DNA of 15,057 nt from Candidatus Pacearchaeota archaeon (GTDB lineage Archaea > Nanoarchaeota > Nanoarchaeia > Pacearchaeales > GW2011-AR1): the NCBI GenBank assembly GCA_002690445.1, contig NZER01000377.1:1-15057 (forward strand), in the 5' to 3' direction. Of the stretch, positions 8,427-13,990 are shown piece by piece. Below the pieces are notes generated by a model, which worked only from the letters and a program-made list of their open reading frames with translations, was not told the DNA's origin and did no database searches. The position numbers were made by a program, and so were the translations under genes. How positions within the stretch are numbered: position 1 is the stretch's first letter; every line of letters begins with the position of its first letter.

Positions 8427-8590
8427 TTTTTCTCGCTAGAAGGCTCCGTTAAATCTTTTCCCGAGAGAATACTGTCAACAATAGTCTCAGCACCCATAAG
8501 TTGATTAAGCTGGGCTTCCATTTGCTTCCTCTGTTGATTCAATTGCGCTTTGTATTTCTCTAGTCTCTCCTTGTAATTGACTTTGTCCAT
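8423..8590 (-). CDS. Short coiled-coil protein
   Basis: I chose ATG at 8590, preceded by AAAGGAA at a suitable distance, giving 55 residues beginning MDKVNYKERLEKYKAQLNQQ. A start 31 codons upstream is possible, but it would lie deeper inside the previous gene and lacks this site. Residues 3-35 form one long Gln/Lys/Glu-rich amphipathic helix likely to pair as a coiled coil, followed by a short tail ending PSSEKK. It overlaps the preceding gene by about 86 bases and the phosphoesterase start by four (ATGA). Function is unknown; it may oligomerise or bind a neighbour's product. Confidence 0.62.
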   Translation of the reverse strand: MDKVNYKERLEKYKAQLNQQRKQMEAQLNQLMGAETIVDSILSGKDLTEPSSEKK

Positions 8591-9344
8591 TTGATTGTAG
8601 TTCCTTTCTTTGTACAGCTTCGATTTCTTCCGTGGTAAAGCCCTGGAATACACCAACAATCCCAGTTTCTTTCTTAATTCCACCAGAAGTCCCTATAATT
8701 TTAGCTAATTCTTTAGCTGATTGTAAAATAATATTATCATCCTCACTATAATCTGCTAGAGATTTAAGTTTATTAAGTACATATTCATGGTCAATACCTA
8801 ATTTTTTAGCAATATCCAATGCACCTTTTTCAATTTCACTCATTATTCTCTCCTGTTTTAAGAGAACGGCAGACTTGACTTTAGCTTTGTCCACATTTTT
8901 TTCATTGAATGCTTCCATAAATGCTTTAGTAGCTCCCATTCCAACAACGACGTTCGTAGAAAACTCTTTTTCTTTTCTTGTGACATTCTTTCTCTCCTTT
9001 ACTCTTTTGTTTGTATTTTTTATAGTTTTACTAAATGTATATCTATTTTGATGTTTATCAAAATCAGCATCCATAAAAGATTTTCTGTTTATGAGGAATG
9101 TACCTACAACTGTCCTAACATATCCATCACTATGTTTATAATTCTTTCTATCGTGTGGGTGGGTAATTGACTTTCTCCTTAATAACTGTAGTATCTTATC
9201 ATCATCACTATAAACCCACTCTCCCTCTAAACCGCTCCTCCAGTCTTTAACAACCTCTTCACGAGGATGATGCTCATGAAATTCATTAATGTCTTCATAG
9301 ACATAATGACGTTTATGTTTAATTGTGCGATAATCCATTTTCAT
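8505..9344 (-). CDS. Possible small terminase subunit or DNA-binding protein
   Basis: This 279-residue protein is basic in its first half and helical in its second. The N-terminal part (1-110) is rich in His, Lys and aromatic residues (EFHEHHPREEVVKDWRSGL). A Lys/Arg-rich linker covers about 105-128. A helix-turn-helix-like region lies at about 172-192 (EKGALDIAKKLGIDHEYVLN), followed by a helix pair resembling the central part of small terminases (ILQSAKELAKIIG). The tail is Gln/Glu/Ser-rich. Its place upstream of the large terminase fits a small terminase, which recognises the packaging site, but the protein is longer than most of that family. The start at 9344 lies inside the end of a 58-residue gene; an ATG two codons later is equally possible. 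Confidence 0.72.
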   Translation of the reverse strand: MKMDYRTIKHKRHYVYEDINEFHEHHPREEVVKDWRSGLEGEWVYSDDDKILQLLRRKSITHPHDRKNYKHSDGYVRTVVGTFLINRKSFMDADFDKHQNRYTFSKTIKNTNKRVKERKNVTRKEKEFSTNVVVGMGATKAFMEAFNEKNVDKAKVKSAVLLKQERIMSEIEKGALDIAKKLGIDHEYVLNKLKSLADYSEDDNIILQSAKELAKIIGTSGGIKKETGIVGVFQGFTTEEIEAVQRKELQSNGQSQLQGETREIQSAIESTEEANGSPA

Positions 9345-9495
9345 GTGCCTGTTCTAATTGAAAATTCAAACTATCAATAACTTCCAATACTAATCTTGGC
9401 ACATACACTACCGTTTCGTCTATTTCGATACTTTCATATTGATGTACATTTAGGCTTGCTATAACTGATTCTACAACTTCAGTATTATTCTCCAT
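9319..9495 (-). CDS. Small acidic unrecognised protein
   Basis: This 58-residue frame starts at ATG 9495 and reads MENNTEVVESVIASLNVHQY through to a C-terminus LEQAHENGLSHN. It exactly fills the gap between its two neighbours, overlapping the upstream stop by 11 bases and the downstream start by 26. The same tight packing is seen elsewhere in this operon, so I believe it is real despite its size. The protein is acidic, with a strand-like middle (SIEIDETVVYVPRL) and a C-terminal helix. There is no membrane segment or known motif. Confidence 0.55.
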   Translation of the reverse strand: MENNTEVVESVIASLNVHQYESIEIDETVVYVPRLVLEVIDSLNFQLEQAHENGLSHN

Positions 9496-9745
9496 TTTTA
9501 ACTTTCTTTTTCTTTGCTTTCTTTGAAGTCTTCAGTTTCTCTTCTTTCAATGCTTCTCTAACTAAAAGTTTGATTCTTTTAGATTCTTCCCTCTTCTCTT
9601 CTTCTATTCGTTGCTCCCTCTCCAACTCAATCTGCATATCTGTAAGATATTTTTCTTTCTCTCTTTCCTGCTGCACTCTTGCTGCGCCCGTAACTCCACC
9701 TTCTCTATTTAAATCCCTTGTTGTCATTACTCCTTTTACACTCAT
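9485..9745 (-). CDS. Highly charged helical protein
   Basis: The 86-residue product has a short Gly/Thr/Arg N-terminus (MSVKGVMTTRDLNREGGVTG) followed by about 60 residues of almost uninterrupted Lys/Arg/Glu helix (from about 22), ending in a Lys-rich tail (SKKAKKKKVKNGE). AAAGGAAA sits at a good distance before the ATG at 9745. The long charged helix suggests a coiled coil, and the basic tail suggests contact with nucleic acid or an acidic partner. No membrane segment or enzyme motif is present. It is the second gene of the leftward operon, 16 bases after the first. Function is unknown. Confidence 0.68.
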   Translation of the reverse strand: MSVKGVMTTRDLNREGGVTGAARVQQEREKEKYLTDMQIELEREQRIEEEKREESKRIKLLVREALKEEKLKTSKKAKKKKVKNGE

Positions 9746-9761
9746 TAGATTTCCTTTCTAT

Positions 9762-10340
9762 TTAAGGTGTTGCCATTATAATTGTCTCCATAGCAATCCC
9801 ATTAGCACCAGCTGTCAAATCATCAGGATTTACAGATTTAAAAAAGAAATCTCCTGAATCTACAAAATCAGCAGTTGAGCCACCACCTGTCCATCCAGCA
9901 GCACTTTGAAGTGGTAACGCTATTGCACCTGAAGGTGGAATACAAGCAATAATCCTCCCAGAATTAGTTCCAATCCTTACTAAGATATTATCAGCTATAT
10001 TAGTAGTACTTGACAAAGTTGTGCTTGAATCATATTGATAACCAGTATGCTTTATATACAAGAACTCAACATGGGTTAGCCCAGCTACCGTTGCTAGTGG
10101 AGTAGCTGCATTAGTTACTTCTGCATAAAACTTTGCATTATTAAGATACCCGTCATGCACAGTGCCAGTATCTTCGTAGTCTACAATTTGAGTAACATAT
10201 TGAGCATTAGAAGGTGGACATAAAGTTGATGCTATTTCTACATCTGTCCAAGTAGTAGACCTTTTACCTGATTCCTGCTTTACACTCTCTCTAGGTGTTA
10301 CATTTAATAGAACTCTTATCGTACCTTCTGCATTTGCCAT
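9762..10340 (-). CDS. Beta-rich probable virion protein, first gene of leftward operon
   Basis: This 192-residue protein is rich in Thr, Ser, Gly and Ala with few Lys, and predicted to be mostly beta strand (TIRVLLNVT; FYAEVTNAATPLATVAGLT; ILVRIGTNSGRIIACIPPSG). This composition is typical of surface or decoration proteins of phage particles. The repeated strand-and-turn pattern in the middle and the tail FVDSGDFFFKSVNPDDLTAG suggest a beta-sandwich. AAGGAATATTGT precedes the ATG, giving a clear ribosome binding site. It is the promoter-proximal gene of the head operon, consistent with a product needed in many copies. I do not recognise a named family; a head-decoration or tail-surface role is inferred. 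Confidence 0.78.
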   Translation of the reverse strand: MANAEGTIRVLLNVTPRESVKQESGKRSTTWTDVEIASTLCPPSNAQYVTQIVDYEDTGTVHDGYLNNAKFYAEVTNAATPLATVAGLTHVEFLYIKHTGYQYDSSTTLSSTTNIADNILVRIGTNSGRIIACIPPSGAIALPLQSAAGWTGGGSTADFVDSGDFFFKSVNPDDLTAGANGIAMETIIMATP

Positions 10341-10596
10341 ACAATATTCCTTTTGTTAATTTTGTACACATTATTATCTTATCTATTCTTTAAGCCCACC
10401 CACGCACCCTCAAAGGTAAAAAAGGAAATTGATATAATCAAAGTAAAAAAGTAGCCCAGGTTCGTTCTGAGAAAAATGGAGGATTTTGATTTAAACGTAT
10501 ACTTAACCCCATTCGCCTTTAAGAGCGGTTTTCCAAATTAGGTTTTCCGTTAAAATCCAATTCTTATTGACTATTACAAACAGAAAGAAGGTTGCA
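10341..10596. promoter_or_regulatory. Divergent intergenic control region
   Basis: This 256-base stretch separates the leftward and rightward genes, so promoters for both directions should lie here or just beyond. A TATAAT on the plus strand (10433-10438) sits within the near-palindrome ATTGATATAATCAA and could be a -10 box, but the matching -35 position reads TCAAAG, a poor match. GGTTTTCC occurs twice (10527-10534 and 10541-10548). A C-rich patch (10394-10409) stands out in AT-rich surroundings. A 21-codon frame at 10476-10541 is probably chance. I cannot assign exact promoters. Confidence 0.4.
10433..10438 (+). promoter_or_regulatory. Candidate -10 box for the rightward transcript
   Basis: TATAAT is a perfect match to the sigma-70 -10 consensus and lies about 160 bases before the first rightward gene. 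The hexamer 17 bases upstream (TCAAAG, 10410-10415) is not a good -35, and there is no TG extension. In AT-rich DNA such a match can be accidental. Confidence 0.25.
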
Positions 10597-10917
10597 ATGA
10601 AAGAAATCAAAGCACTCATCGAAATCGGTGGTAAACTCAATCCAGTACGTCTCTTGATTGACAGCGTACAGCACACAATTGGTGTGAATGTCTTCGTGAT
10701 GGTTCAGTTCATCCGTAAGGACGGCACTTTAGGTGGCAAACAGATGTGGACTCCAGCATTGATTGCAAGTTCACAGAAAGCGTACGTTGACCAAGCAAGC
10801 ATTGAGAGTGATTTTGACGCTCGTGTATTGGCTAAATTCAGTACCGTTGAAGACACAGGTGACAGCGTGTCCGAAGTTGAAGAGCCAACAGACGAAGGTG
10901 AAAGCACCAACGAGTAA
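10597..10917 (+). CDS. Orphan 106-residue protein with atypical composition
   Basis: ATG at 10597 is preceded by AGAAGG at a fair distance; a TTG ten codons earlier is less likely. The product begins MKEIKALIEIGGKLNPVRLL. Its first 85 residues predict an alpha/beta fold with hydrophobic strands (NVFVMVQFIRKDGTLGG), and the last 25 are acidic and probably flexible (VEEPTDEGESTNE). The coding sequence is visibly richer in G and C than its neighbours, and its three arginines all use CGT where most neighbouring genes prefer AGA. This could mean separate acquisition or selection for high expression. It stands alone before the structured RNA region. I do not recognise it; neither membrane segments nor metal-binding cysteines are present. 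Confidence 0.75.
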   Translation: MKEIKALIEIGGKLNPVRLLIDSVQHTIGVNVFVMVQFIRKDGTLGGKQMWTPALIASSQKAYVDQASIESDFDARVLAKFSTVEDTGDSVSEVEEPTDEGESTNE

Positions 10918-10918
10918 A

Positions 10919-10990
10919 GTCGGTAGCACACACTCAATTGGTAGGGCAGAGGGGGCACTTCGGTGTCCTCTCGTCCATTTTGTGCAAGTA
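10919..10990 (+). other. tRNA D-arm-like sequence joined to a TTCG hairpin
   Basis: CTCAATTGGTAGGGCAG (10933-10949) closely resembles a tRNA D-arm. A ten-pair hairpin with a TTCG loop follows directly where an anticodon arm would be, and GCACA (10927-10931) can pair with TGTGC (10981-10985) to enclose both. No T-arm, anticodon loop or CCA-side acceptor is visible, so this is not a working tRNA by inspection. It may be a tRNA remnant, a tRNA-like domain of the adjoining large RNA, or a chance match. Confidence 0.4.
10949..10972 (+). terminator. Strong TTCG-capped hairpin, terminator-like
   Basis: GAGGGGGCAC (10949-10958) pairs with GTGTCCTCTC (10963-10972) over ten base pairs, three of them G-T, closed by a cTTCGg loop, one of the most stable tetraloops. 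It starts 32 bases after the stop of the 106-residue gene. The following sequence is GTCCATTTTG, so the T tract is only four long and offset. It could be a weak intrinsic terminator, a 5' boundary of the downstream RNA, or a processing or protection element. Confidence 0.45.
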
Positions 10991-11019
10991 AAGGTATTCG
11001 CTTCGCTCATTCGTAGTCA

Positions 11020-11025
11020 TTGACA
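11020..11025 (+). promoter_or_regulatory. Candidate -35 box ahead of the large RNA
   Basis: TTGACA is a perfect -35 hexamer just upstream of the structured region. No clear -10 follows at 16-18 bases (AGAATT/GAATTG), and TATAAC lies 25 bases away, too far for a standard promoter. It would suit a dedicated promoter for the RNA, but the support is weak. Confidence 0.22.
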
Positions 11026-11040
11026 CCCTGTAATAATAAT

Positions 11041-11850
11041 AAGAATTGTGTATAACTTGGGCATAAACAGTCCAAATAGATTTTAGAGTCGCTTGACATT
11101 AAACTAAAGGGGCGTCAGTCCGAAAGTCCCAGACTCTACAGCAAGGATAGAGTAAGATATATACTGCAGTATATTCGCTAGAATGATGGTACTAAGCCTT
11201 GAAGAAGCGAGGGTCTTACTCTATTCCTTTAGTCTGAAGAGATAGAAGGTTAATAGTTAACGTGGCAAACCTCAGACACCACTACCTTGAAAACTATCGA
11301 CAATCTTGTGTTTATAAGCACGAGTTGTTTTGGTACTATGCAAAGGGGGTAATTTGTGAAGAACCACAGATTATACTCGAGTTGTGTAGCGACTCTATCT
11401 CTTCTAACATTTAGATATAAGACGGTGCAACCGACAACAAGGTGGCAATTAGGTATCTATTTCTAATGTGTAGAATATGGATTGAACTCCGCATTTGACA
11501 CAGGTAGTGACAGTGATGAGATGATATCTATTGTCACCTTTAATAATTAAGATGGGGGATGGTTTCACTACACAAGTGGAATAACCAAGATTGGTCTTCA
11601 ACGCCATCTACATCTTATTATGGAGTAACGAATGAAGTGGTTTGAAGAAATACGAAGGAAGGCTGGTCACTATAATCCTACAGCCTATTTATTTGGGGTA
11701 GTTAAAAGAATCCTTGACCAGTCGCACAGCATACTGTTTGCATAGGGACGATGAGGTATCATCGTATAGGTGAGCGAGTTATGTCGCTTATAAAGAACGC
11801 CTAACAACCTATATTGGTTGCATATTCAATACTACCCCAATACTTTAATT
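11041..11850 (+). ncRNA. Candidate giant structured noncoding RNA (GOLLD/ROOL-like in size and setting)
   Basis: About 800 bases with no convincing gene are filled with nested helices read directly from the sequence. Examples are 11084-11090 with 11132-11138 (7 pairs), 11145-11157 with 11214-11226 (13 pairs), 11232-11237 with 11272-11277, 11300-11310 with 11319-11328, 11350-11358 with 11365-11373 (9 pairs), 11402-11417 with 11454-11475 (16 pairs, two bulges), 11507-11512 with 11532-11537, and 11548-11554 with 11611-11617. A 3' domain is closed by 11693-11702 with 11831-11840 (10 perfect pairs) and contains the hairpins 11748-11765, 11767-11803 and 11805-11820. Size, phage location and the nearby tRNA-like element recall GOLLD RNA, known from phages and aquatic metagenomes, and the ROOL class. 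I could not align it to either, so the class is open. The strand is chosen from the direction of flanking genes. No intron hallmarks or split gene are seen. Ends are approximate. Confidence 0.7.
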
Positions 11851-11869
11851 AACAACAAAGGAGAATAAG

Positions 11870-12205
11870 ATGAACTTACTAACAGCATCAATATTTATAG
11901 CAGTGTGTATCGCAGTATCATATGGTTATTGGTTAGAACTCTATCAAGATATCAAAGCATCATTAACATTTGATGTAAATAAACTATCATTCAACCCAGA
12001 ATATGTATGTCATCACGGTGAAGGTGCAATATGTGAGAAATGTGCAGGTAAACACGGAATTGACTTTGAACAAATATACCGATACTCTGTACTTGATAAT
12101 TGCACTTGTAAATATAAAATGGACGCTGAGAACATATTTATACAAGAAATACTTAAACCAGACCACAATTGTATAGCACACGGTGTTTGGAAGGAGGATG
12201 AATAA
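11870..12205 (+). CDS. Membrane-anchored Cys/His-rich protein
   Basis: This 111-residue protein starts at an ATG preceded by AAAGGAG, the clearest ribosome binding site of the rightward block. Residues about 3-20 form one hydrophobic segment (LLTASIFIAVCIAVSYGYW), probably a membrane anchor. The rest is soluble and holds CHHGEGAICEKCAGKHG (about 47-63), then CTC near 88-90 and HNCIAH near 99-104. This spacing suggests a metal site, perhaps zinc, although it matches no finger I can name. It is the first gene after the large RNA and is coupled to the next by TAATG. Function is unknown. Confidence 0.78.
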   Translation: MNLLTASIFIAVCIAVSYGYWLELYQDIKASLTFDVNKLSFNPEYVCHHGEGAICEKCAGKHGIDFEQIYRYSVLDNCTCKYKMDAENIFIQEILKPDHNCIAHGVWKEDE

Positions 12206-12384
12206 TGGATTGGGCAGGGATAATTGTACTAGTTGTACTAGGGATAATTGTAATATGGGGTCTATGGCAATCGATGGAAGATAGTTTCCCACCAGATAAT
12301 ACTCATCACGACAACAGACCTGGTTCACATTATTATGAATCACAAAGAGCATTAAGAGAGAAGAGAGAGGAGCATTTAAAATGA
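12205..12384 (+). CDS. Small single-span membrane protein
   Basis: This 59-residue frame opens at ATG 12205, sharing bases with the upstream stop (TAATG), with GGAGG just before. Residues 4-20 (AGIIVLVVLGIIVIWGL) form a strong membrane segment. The remainder is polar, with a Pro/Asp/His part (PPDNTHHDNRPGSHYY) and a basic/acidic helix at the end (ALREKREEHLK). It ends with ATGA overlapping the next gene. One span plus a charged tail is seen in many phage accessory proteins, including some spanin or holin parts, but there is no specific signature. Its tight coupling on both sides supports that it is real. Confidence 0.65.
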   Translation: MDWAGIIVLVVLGIIVIWGLWQSMEDSFPPDNTHHDNRPGSHYYESQRALREKREEHLK

Positions 12385-12476
12385 ACTTAGCAACAATAAT
12401 GGTCATTAGTGCATTTATAACGTATCTTCTATTTGTAATATTAATAATTCGTAATGAAATAAAGGAGAAGAAATAA
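12381..12476 (+). CDS. 31-residue membrane peptide
   Basis: The frame starts at ATG 12381, overlapping the previous stop by ATGA, and stops at 12476 overlapping the next start by TAATG. GAGG lies ahead of the ATG. The product begins MNLATIMVISAFITYLLFVI and ends IKEKK; nearly all of it is one membrane segment with a short positive tail, so the N-terminus is probably outside. The exact fit between its neighbours is the main evidence that it is translated. Function is unknown. Confidence 0.55.
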   Translation: MNLATIMVISAFITYLLFVILIIRNEIKEKK

Positions 12477-12919
12477 TGAATAACCCTGACTTAACTATTA
12501 GAAGGCGAAGAATAATATGTAGAGATGGATTCAGTATGTCAGTACAGGCAAGTGAATTCCATTATTGTAACCCAAGAGAAACAGCTGCTAAGAAATATGA
12601 TACTGTTGAGGTAGGTTTCCCTAGTGAACACGAACCATTACTTGATAAATATCGTGAAGAACTACCCTATTTTAACTATGATGAAGATAAATGGAATACA
12701 GTCTACCCATATGTACCATCCATAGTTATTAAAGATATAATTGAGGCACACGAAGGATTAACCAAAGGTGACTTACCTCCAATGAATTTTGGAAAACGCC
12801 TCAATATTCCTGTAATAACAGGTGACTCTGATACTGATGAGTTATTAGATGATGAAAGAATTGCACAATTAGAAGGACAAATAATTGACAATATAATAAA
12901 TATGAGGAGAGCTAAATAA
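12476..12919 (+). CDS. Phage protein of unknown function with MSVQASEFHYCNPR motif
   Basis: This 147-residue protein starts with PDLTIRRRRIICRDGFSMSV, continuing QASEFHYCNPRE and then VEVGFPSEHEPLL. I recall this N-terminal pattern as a recurring conserved phage protein of unknown function, but I cannot confirm it by search. Residues about 45-95 contain a Tyr/Trp/Pro-rich part (KWNTVYPYVPSIVI). The C-terminus is an acidic helix (DTDELLDDERIAQLEGQIID). No membrane segment or catalytic triad is evident. GGAG lies at a good distance before the ATG, which overlaps the previous stop by TAATG. Confidence 0.75.
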   Translation: MNNPDLTIRRRRIICRDGFSMSVQASEFHYCNPRETAAKKYDTVEVGFPSEHEPLLDKYREELPYFNYDEDKWNTVYPYVPSIVIKDIIEAHEGLTKGDLPPMNFGKRLNIPVITGDSDTDELLDDERIAQLEGQIIDNIINMRRAK

Positions 12920-13272
12920 TGAACAAAGATAATAAAAATATTTGGGGTATGGACAGACCAACAAGGCACTGCTTTGCAAGTATGATGTTAATATTAATGC
13001 GTCAAACAATAACTGTTGTTAATCACCTTGATTACATAGGTAAAAAAACAGACGGTAAAATTGGAATAACTAAAGAGCAATATAAAAGAATATCTGAAGA
13101 CCACAGTTCAATGTGGGCAAAATTATTTGATGTTCTTGATATACCATTCAAAGATTGTCTTAAAGCAAAAGAACAGCTTGATGAGTTTATGGATGGAGAT
13201 GAAGATACAAAGAATCAAATGATGAAAGAATACTCTGATAAAACAATTGATGATTTCCTTAATAAGAGATAA
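12919..13272 (+). CDS. Unrecognised helical protein, 117 residues
   Basis: The start overlaps the previous stop by TAATG, with GAGGAG upstream. The product is mostly predicted helical: a Met-rich first helix (CFASMMLILMRQTITVVNHL, about 18-37), a basic middle, and an acidic C-terminus (LDEFMDGDEDTKNQMMKEYS). The first helix is moderately hydrophobic but includes Arg and His, so it is probably the core of a soluble helical bundle rather than a membrane span. I do not recognise a family. It is followed nine bases later by the next gene. Confidence 0.7.
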   Translation: MNKDNKNIWGMDRPTRHCFASMMLILMRQTITVVNHLDYIGKKTDGKIGITKEQYKRISEDHSSMWAKLFDVLDIPFKDCLKAKEQLDEFMDGDEDTKNQMMKEYSDKTIDDFLNKR

Positions 13273-13281
13273 GGAGTCAGT

Positions 13282-13470
13282 ATGCCAACAAATGCTTCAA
13301 TCAATACATATATTACTGACTATGAATTATATCATATTTATAGGAAGATGTATGAAGAAAGACGCTTAGGTTATTACTGGTTTGCAAGAGGTAGTCAACC
13401 TTGGATAAGGATGCATCAAATAATGGATAGAATAATTAACAAACAATATTTAAAAAGAGGCTTTAAATGA
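13282..13470 (+). CDS. Small basic aromatic-rich protein
   Basis: This 62-residue frame has AAGGAG before its ATG. It starts MPTNASINTYITDYELYHIY and is rich in Tyr, Arg, Lys and Trp (RRLGYYWFARGSQPWIRMHQ), ending basic (NKQYLKRGFK). It predicts two or three short helices. High aromatic and basic content could suit nucleic-acid or protein binding, but I see no named motif. The stop overlaps the next start by ATGA. Confidence 0.65.
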   Translation: MPTNASINTYITDYELYHIYRKMYEERRLGYYWFARGSQPWIRMHQIMDRIINKQYLKRGFK

Positions 13471-13823
13471 TTAAATCCAAAGACATATTTAAAGAGTGGA
13501 TTGCTGAAATAGTAAAAGAAACTGAGAAGATATTTTGCAAAGATGGTGAAAAACTGAGTGAGATAGATATAAAAGGAATAGAAGAAGGTTTCTTTTATAA
13601 AGGCAGTAATTATAATTGTCTAGGCTCAGGTATGAAAAAAGTTGTAGATATAGTCACCTCCCTCACTGCTGTTAAATACAAATATAAACTCGAAGCATCA
13701 ATGTTACACGAATCAAAGGTGTATAGAGAATATAAGAAAGAAATGTATTTAGAGGAGAGAAGAGGTAGAACTGATGAAGATTGGAAAGAATATTACAACT
13801 TAATTCTGGAGAATATCAAATGA
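13467..13823 (+). CDS. Unrecognised charged helical protein, 118 residues
   Basis: The start overlaps the previous stop by ATGA. The product begins MIKSKDIFKEWIAEIVKETE and is Lys/Glu-rich and helical throughout, except for a Gly/Asn/Tyr turn at about 42-56 (FFYKGSNYNCLGSGM). The C-terminal half (about 70-118) is a long charged helix with YREYKKEMYLEERRGRTDED. There is no membrane segment. Its composition resembles small phage accessory proteins that act through protein contacts, but no family is recognised. It is coupled by ATGA to the membrane protein that follows. Confidence 0.7.
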   Translation: MIKSKDIFKEWIAEIVKETEKIFCKDGEKLSEIDIKGIEEGFFYKGSNYNCLGSGMKKVVDIVTSLTAVKYKYKLEASMLHESKVYREYKKEMYLEERRGRTDEDWKEYYNLILENIK

Positions 13824-13990
13824 TTATCATAAGTAGTTGTCTAGTAATAGCTTGTATAATAACAATTGGTATACAACGCATATTTTATAAAGATAAATGC
13901 CACTCTATTATTGTATCAAAAGAGATGTGGAAAAGAACAGCAACGGCATTACAACAGAAAATAAATAGTTTAAAATTTAAAAAGAAATAA
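13820..13990 (+). CDS. Small single-span membrane protein
   Basis: I chose ATG at 13820, which overlaps the previous stop by ATGA, giving 56 residues; a start 13 codons earlier (13781) would lie inside the previous gene. Residues 2-19 (IIISSCLVIACIITIGIQ) form a membrane segment followed at once by a basic stretch, so the C-terminus is probably cytoplasmic. The rest is a basic helix (KEMWKRTATALQQKINSLKF) ending KKK. It is the last gene before the second structured RNA region. Function is unknown. Confidence 0.6.
   Translation: MIIISSCLVIACIITIGIQRIFYKDKCHSIIVSKEMWKRTATALQQKINSLKFKKK

Noticed and set aside
10763..11023. Rightward 86-codon frame overlapping the 106-residue gene
   Set aside because: It is a shadow in another frame with no ribosome binding site, and its far end runs through the TTCG hairpin.
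11020..11056. Complete sigma-70 promoter for the large RNA
   Set aside because: TTGACA is perfect, but the only good -10-like sequence (TATAAC) is 25 bases away, outside the normal spacing. It is kept only as a weak candidate -35.
11041..11850. Group I or group II self-splicing intron
   Set aside because: AAGATATA at 11154-11161 recalls part of a group I core, but it is explained by the 13-pair stem and the hairpin next to it. There is no interrupted gene on the two sides, no intron-encoded protein, and no domain V-like hairpin with its catalytic triad.
10918..11869. Coding potential in the gene-free interval
   Set aside because: The open frames that enter this interval extend from the 106-residue gene in shadow frames or are short. 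No frame with a ribosome binding site covers it, and helices explain the sequence better.
11987..12406. Leftward 139-codon open frame
   Set aside because: It lies antisense to two well-supported rightward genes with good ribosome binding sites and overlap-type junctions. It is a by-product of low stop frequency on the opposite strand.
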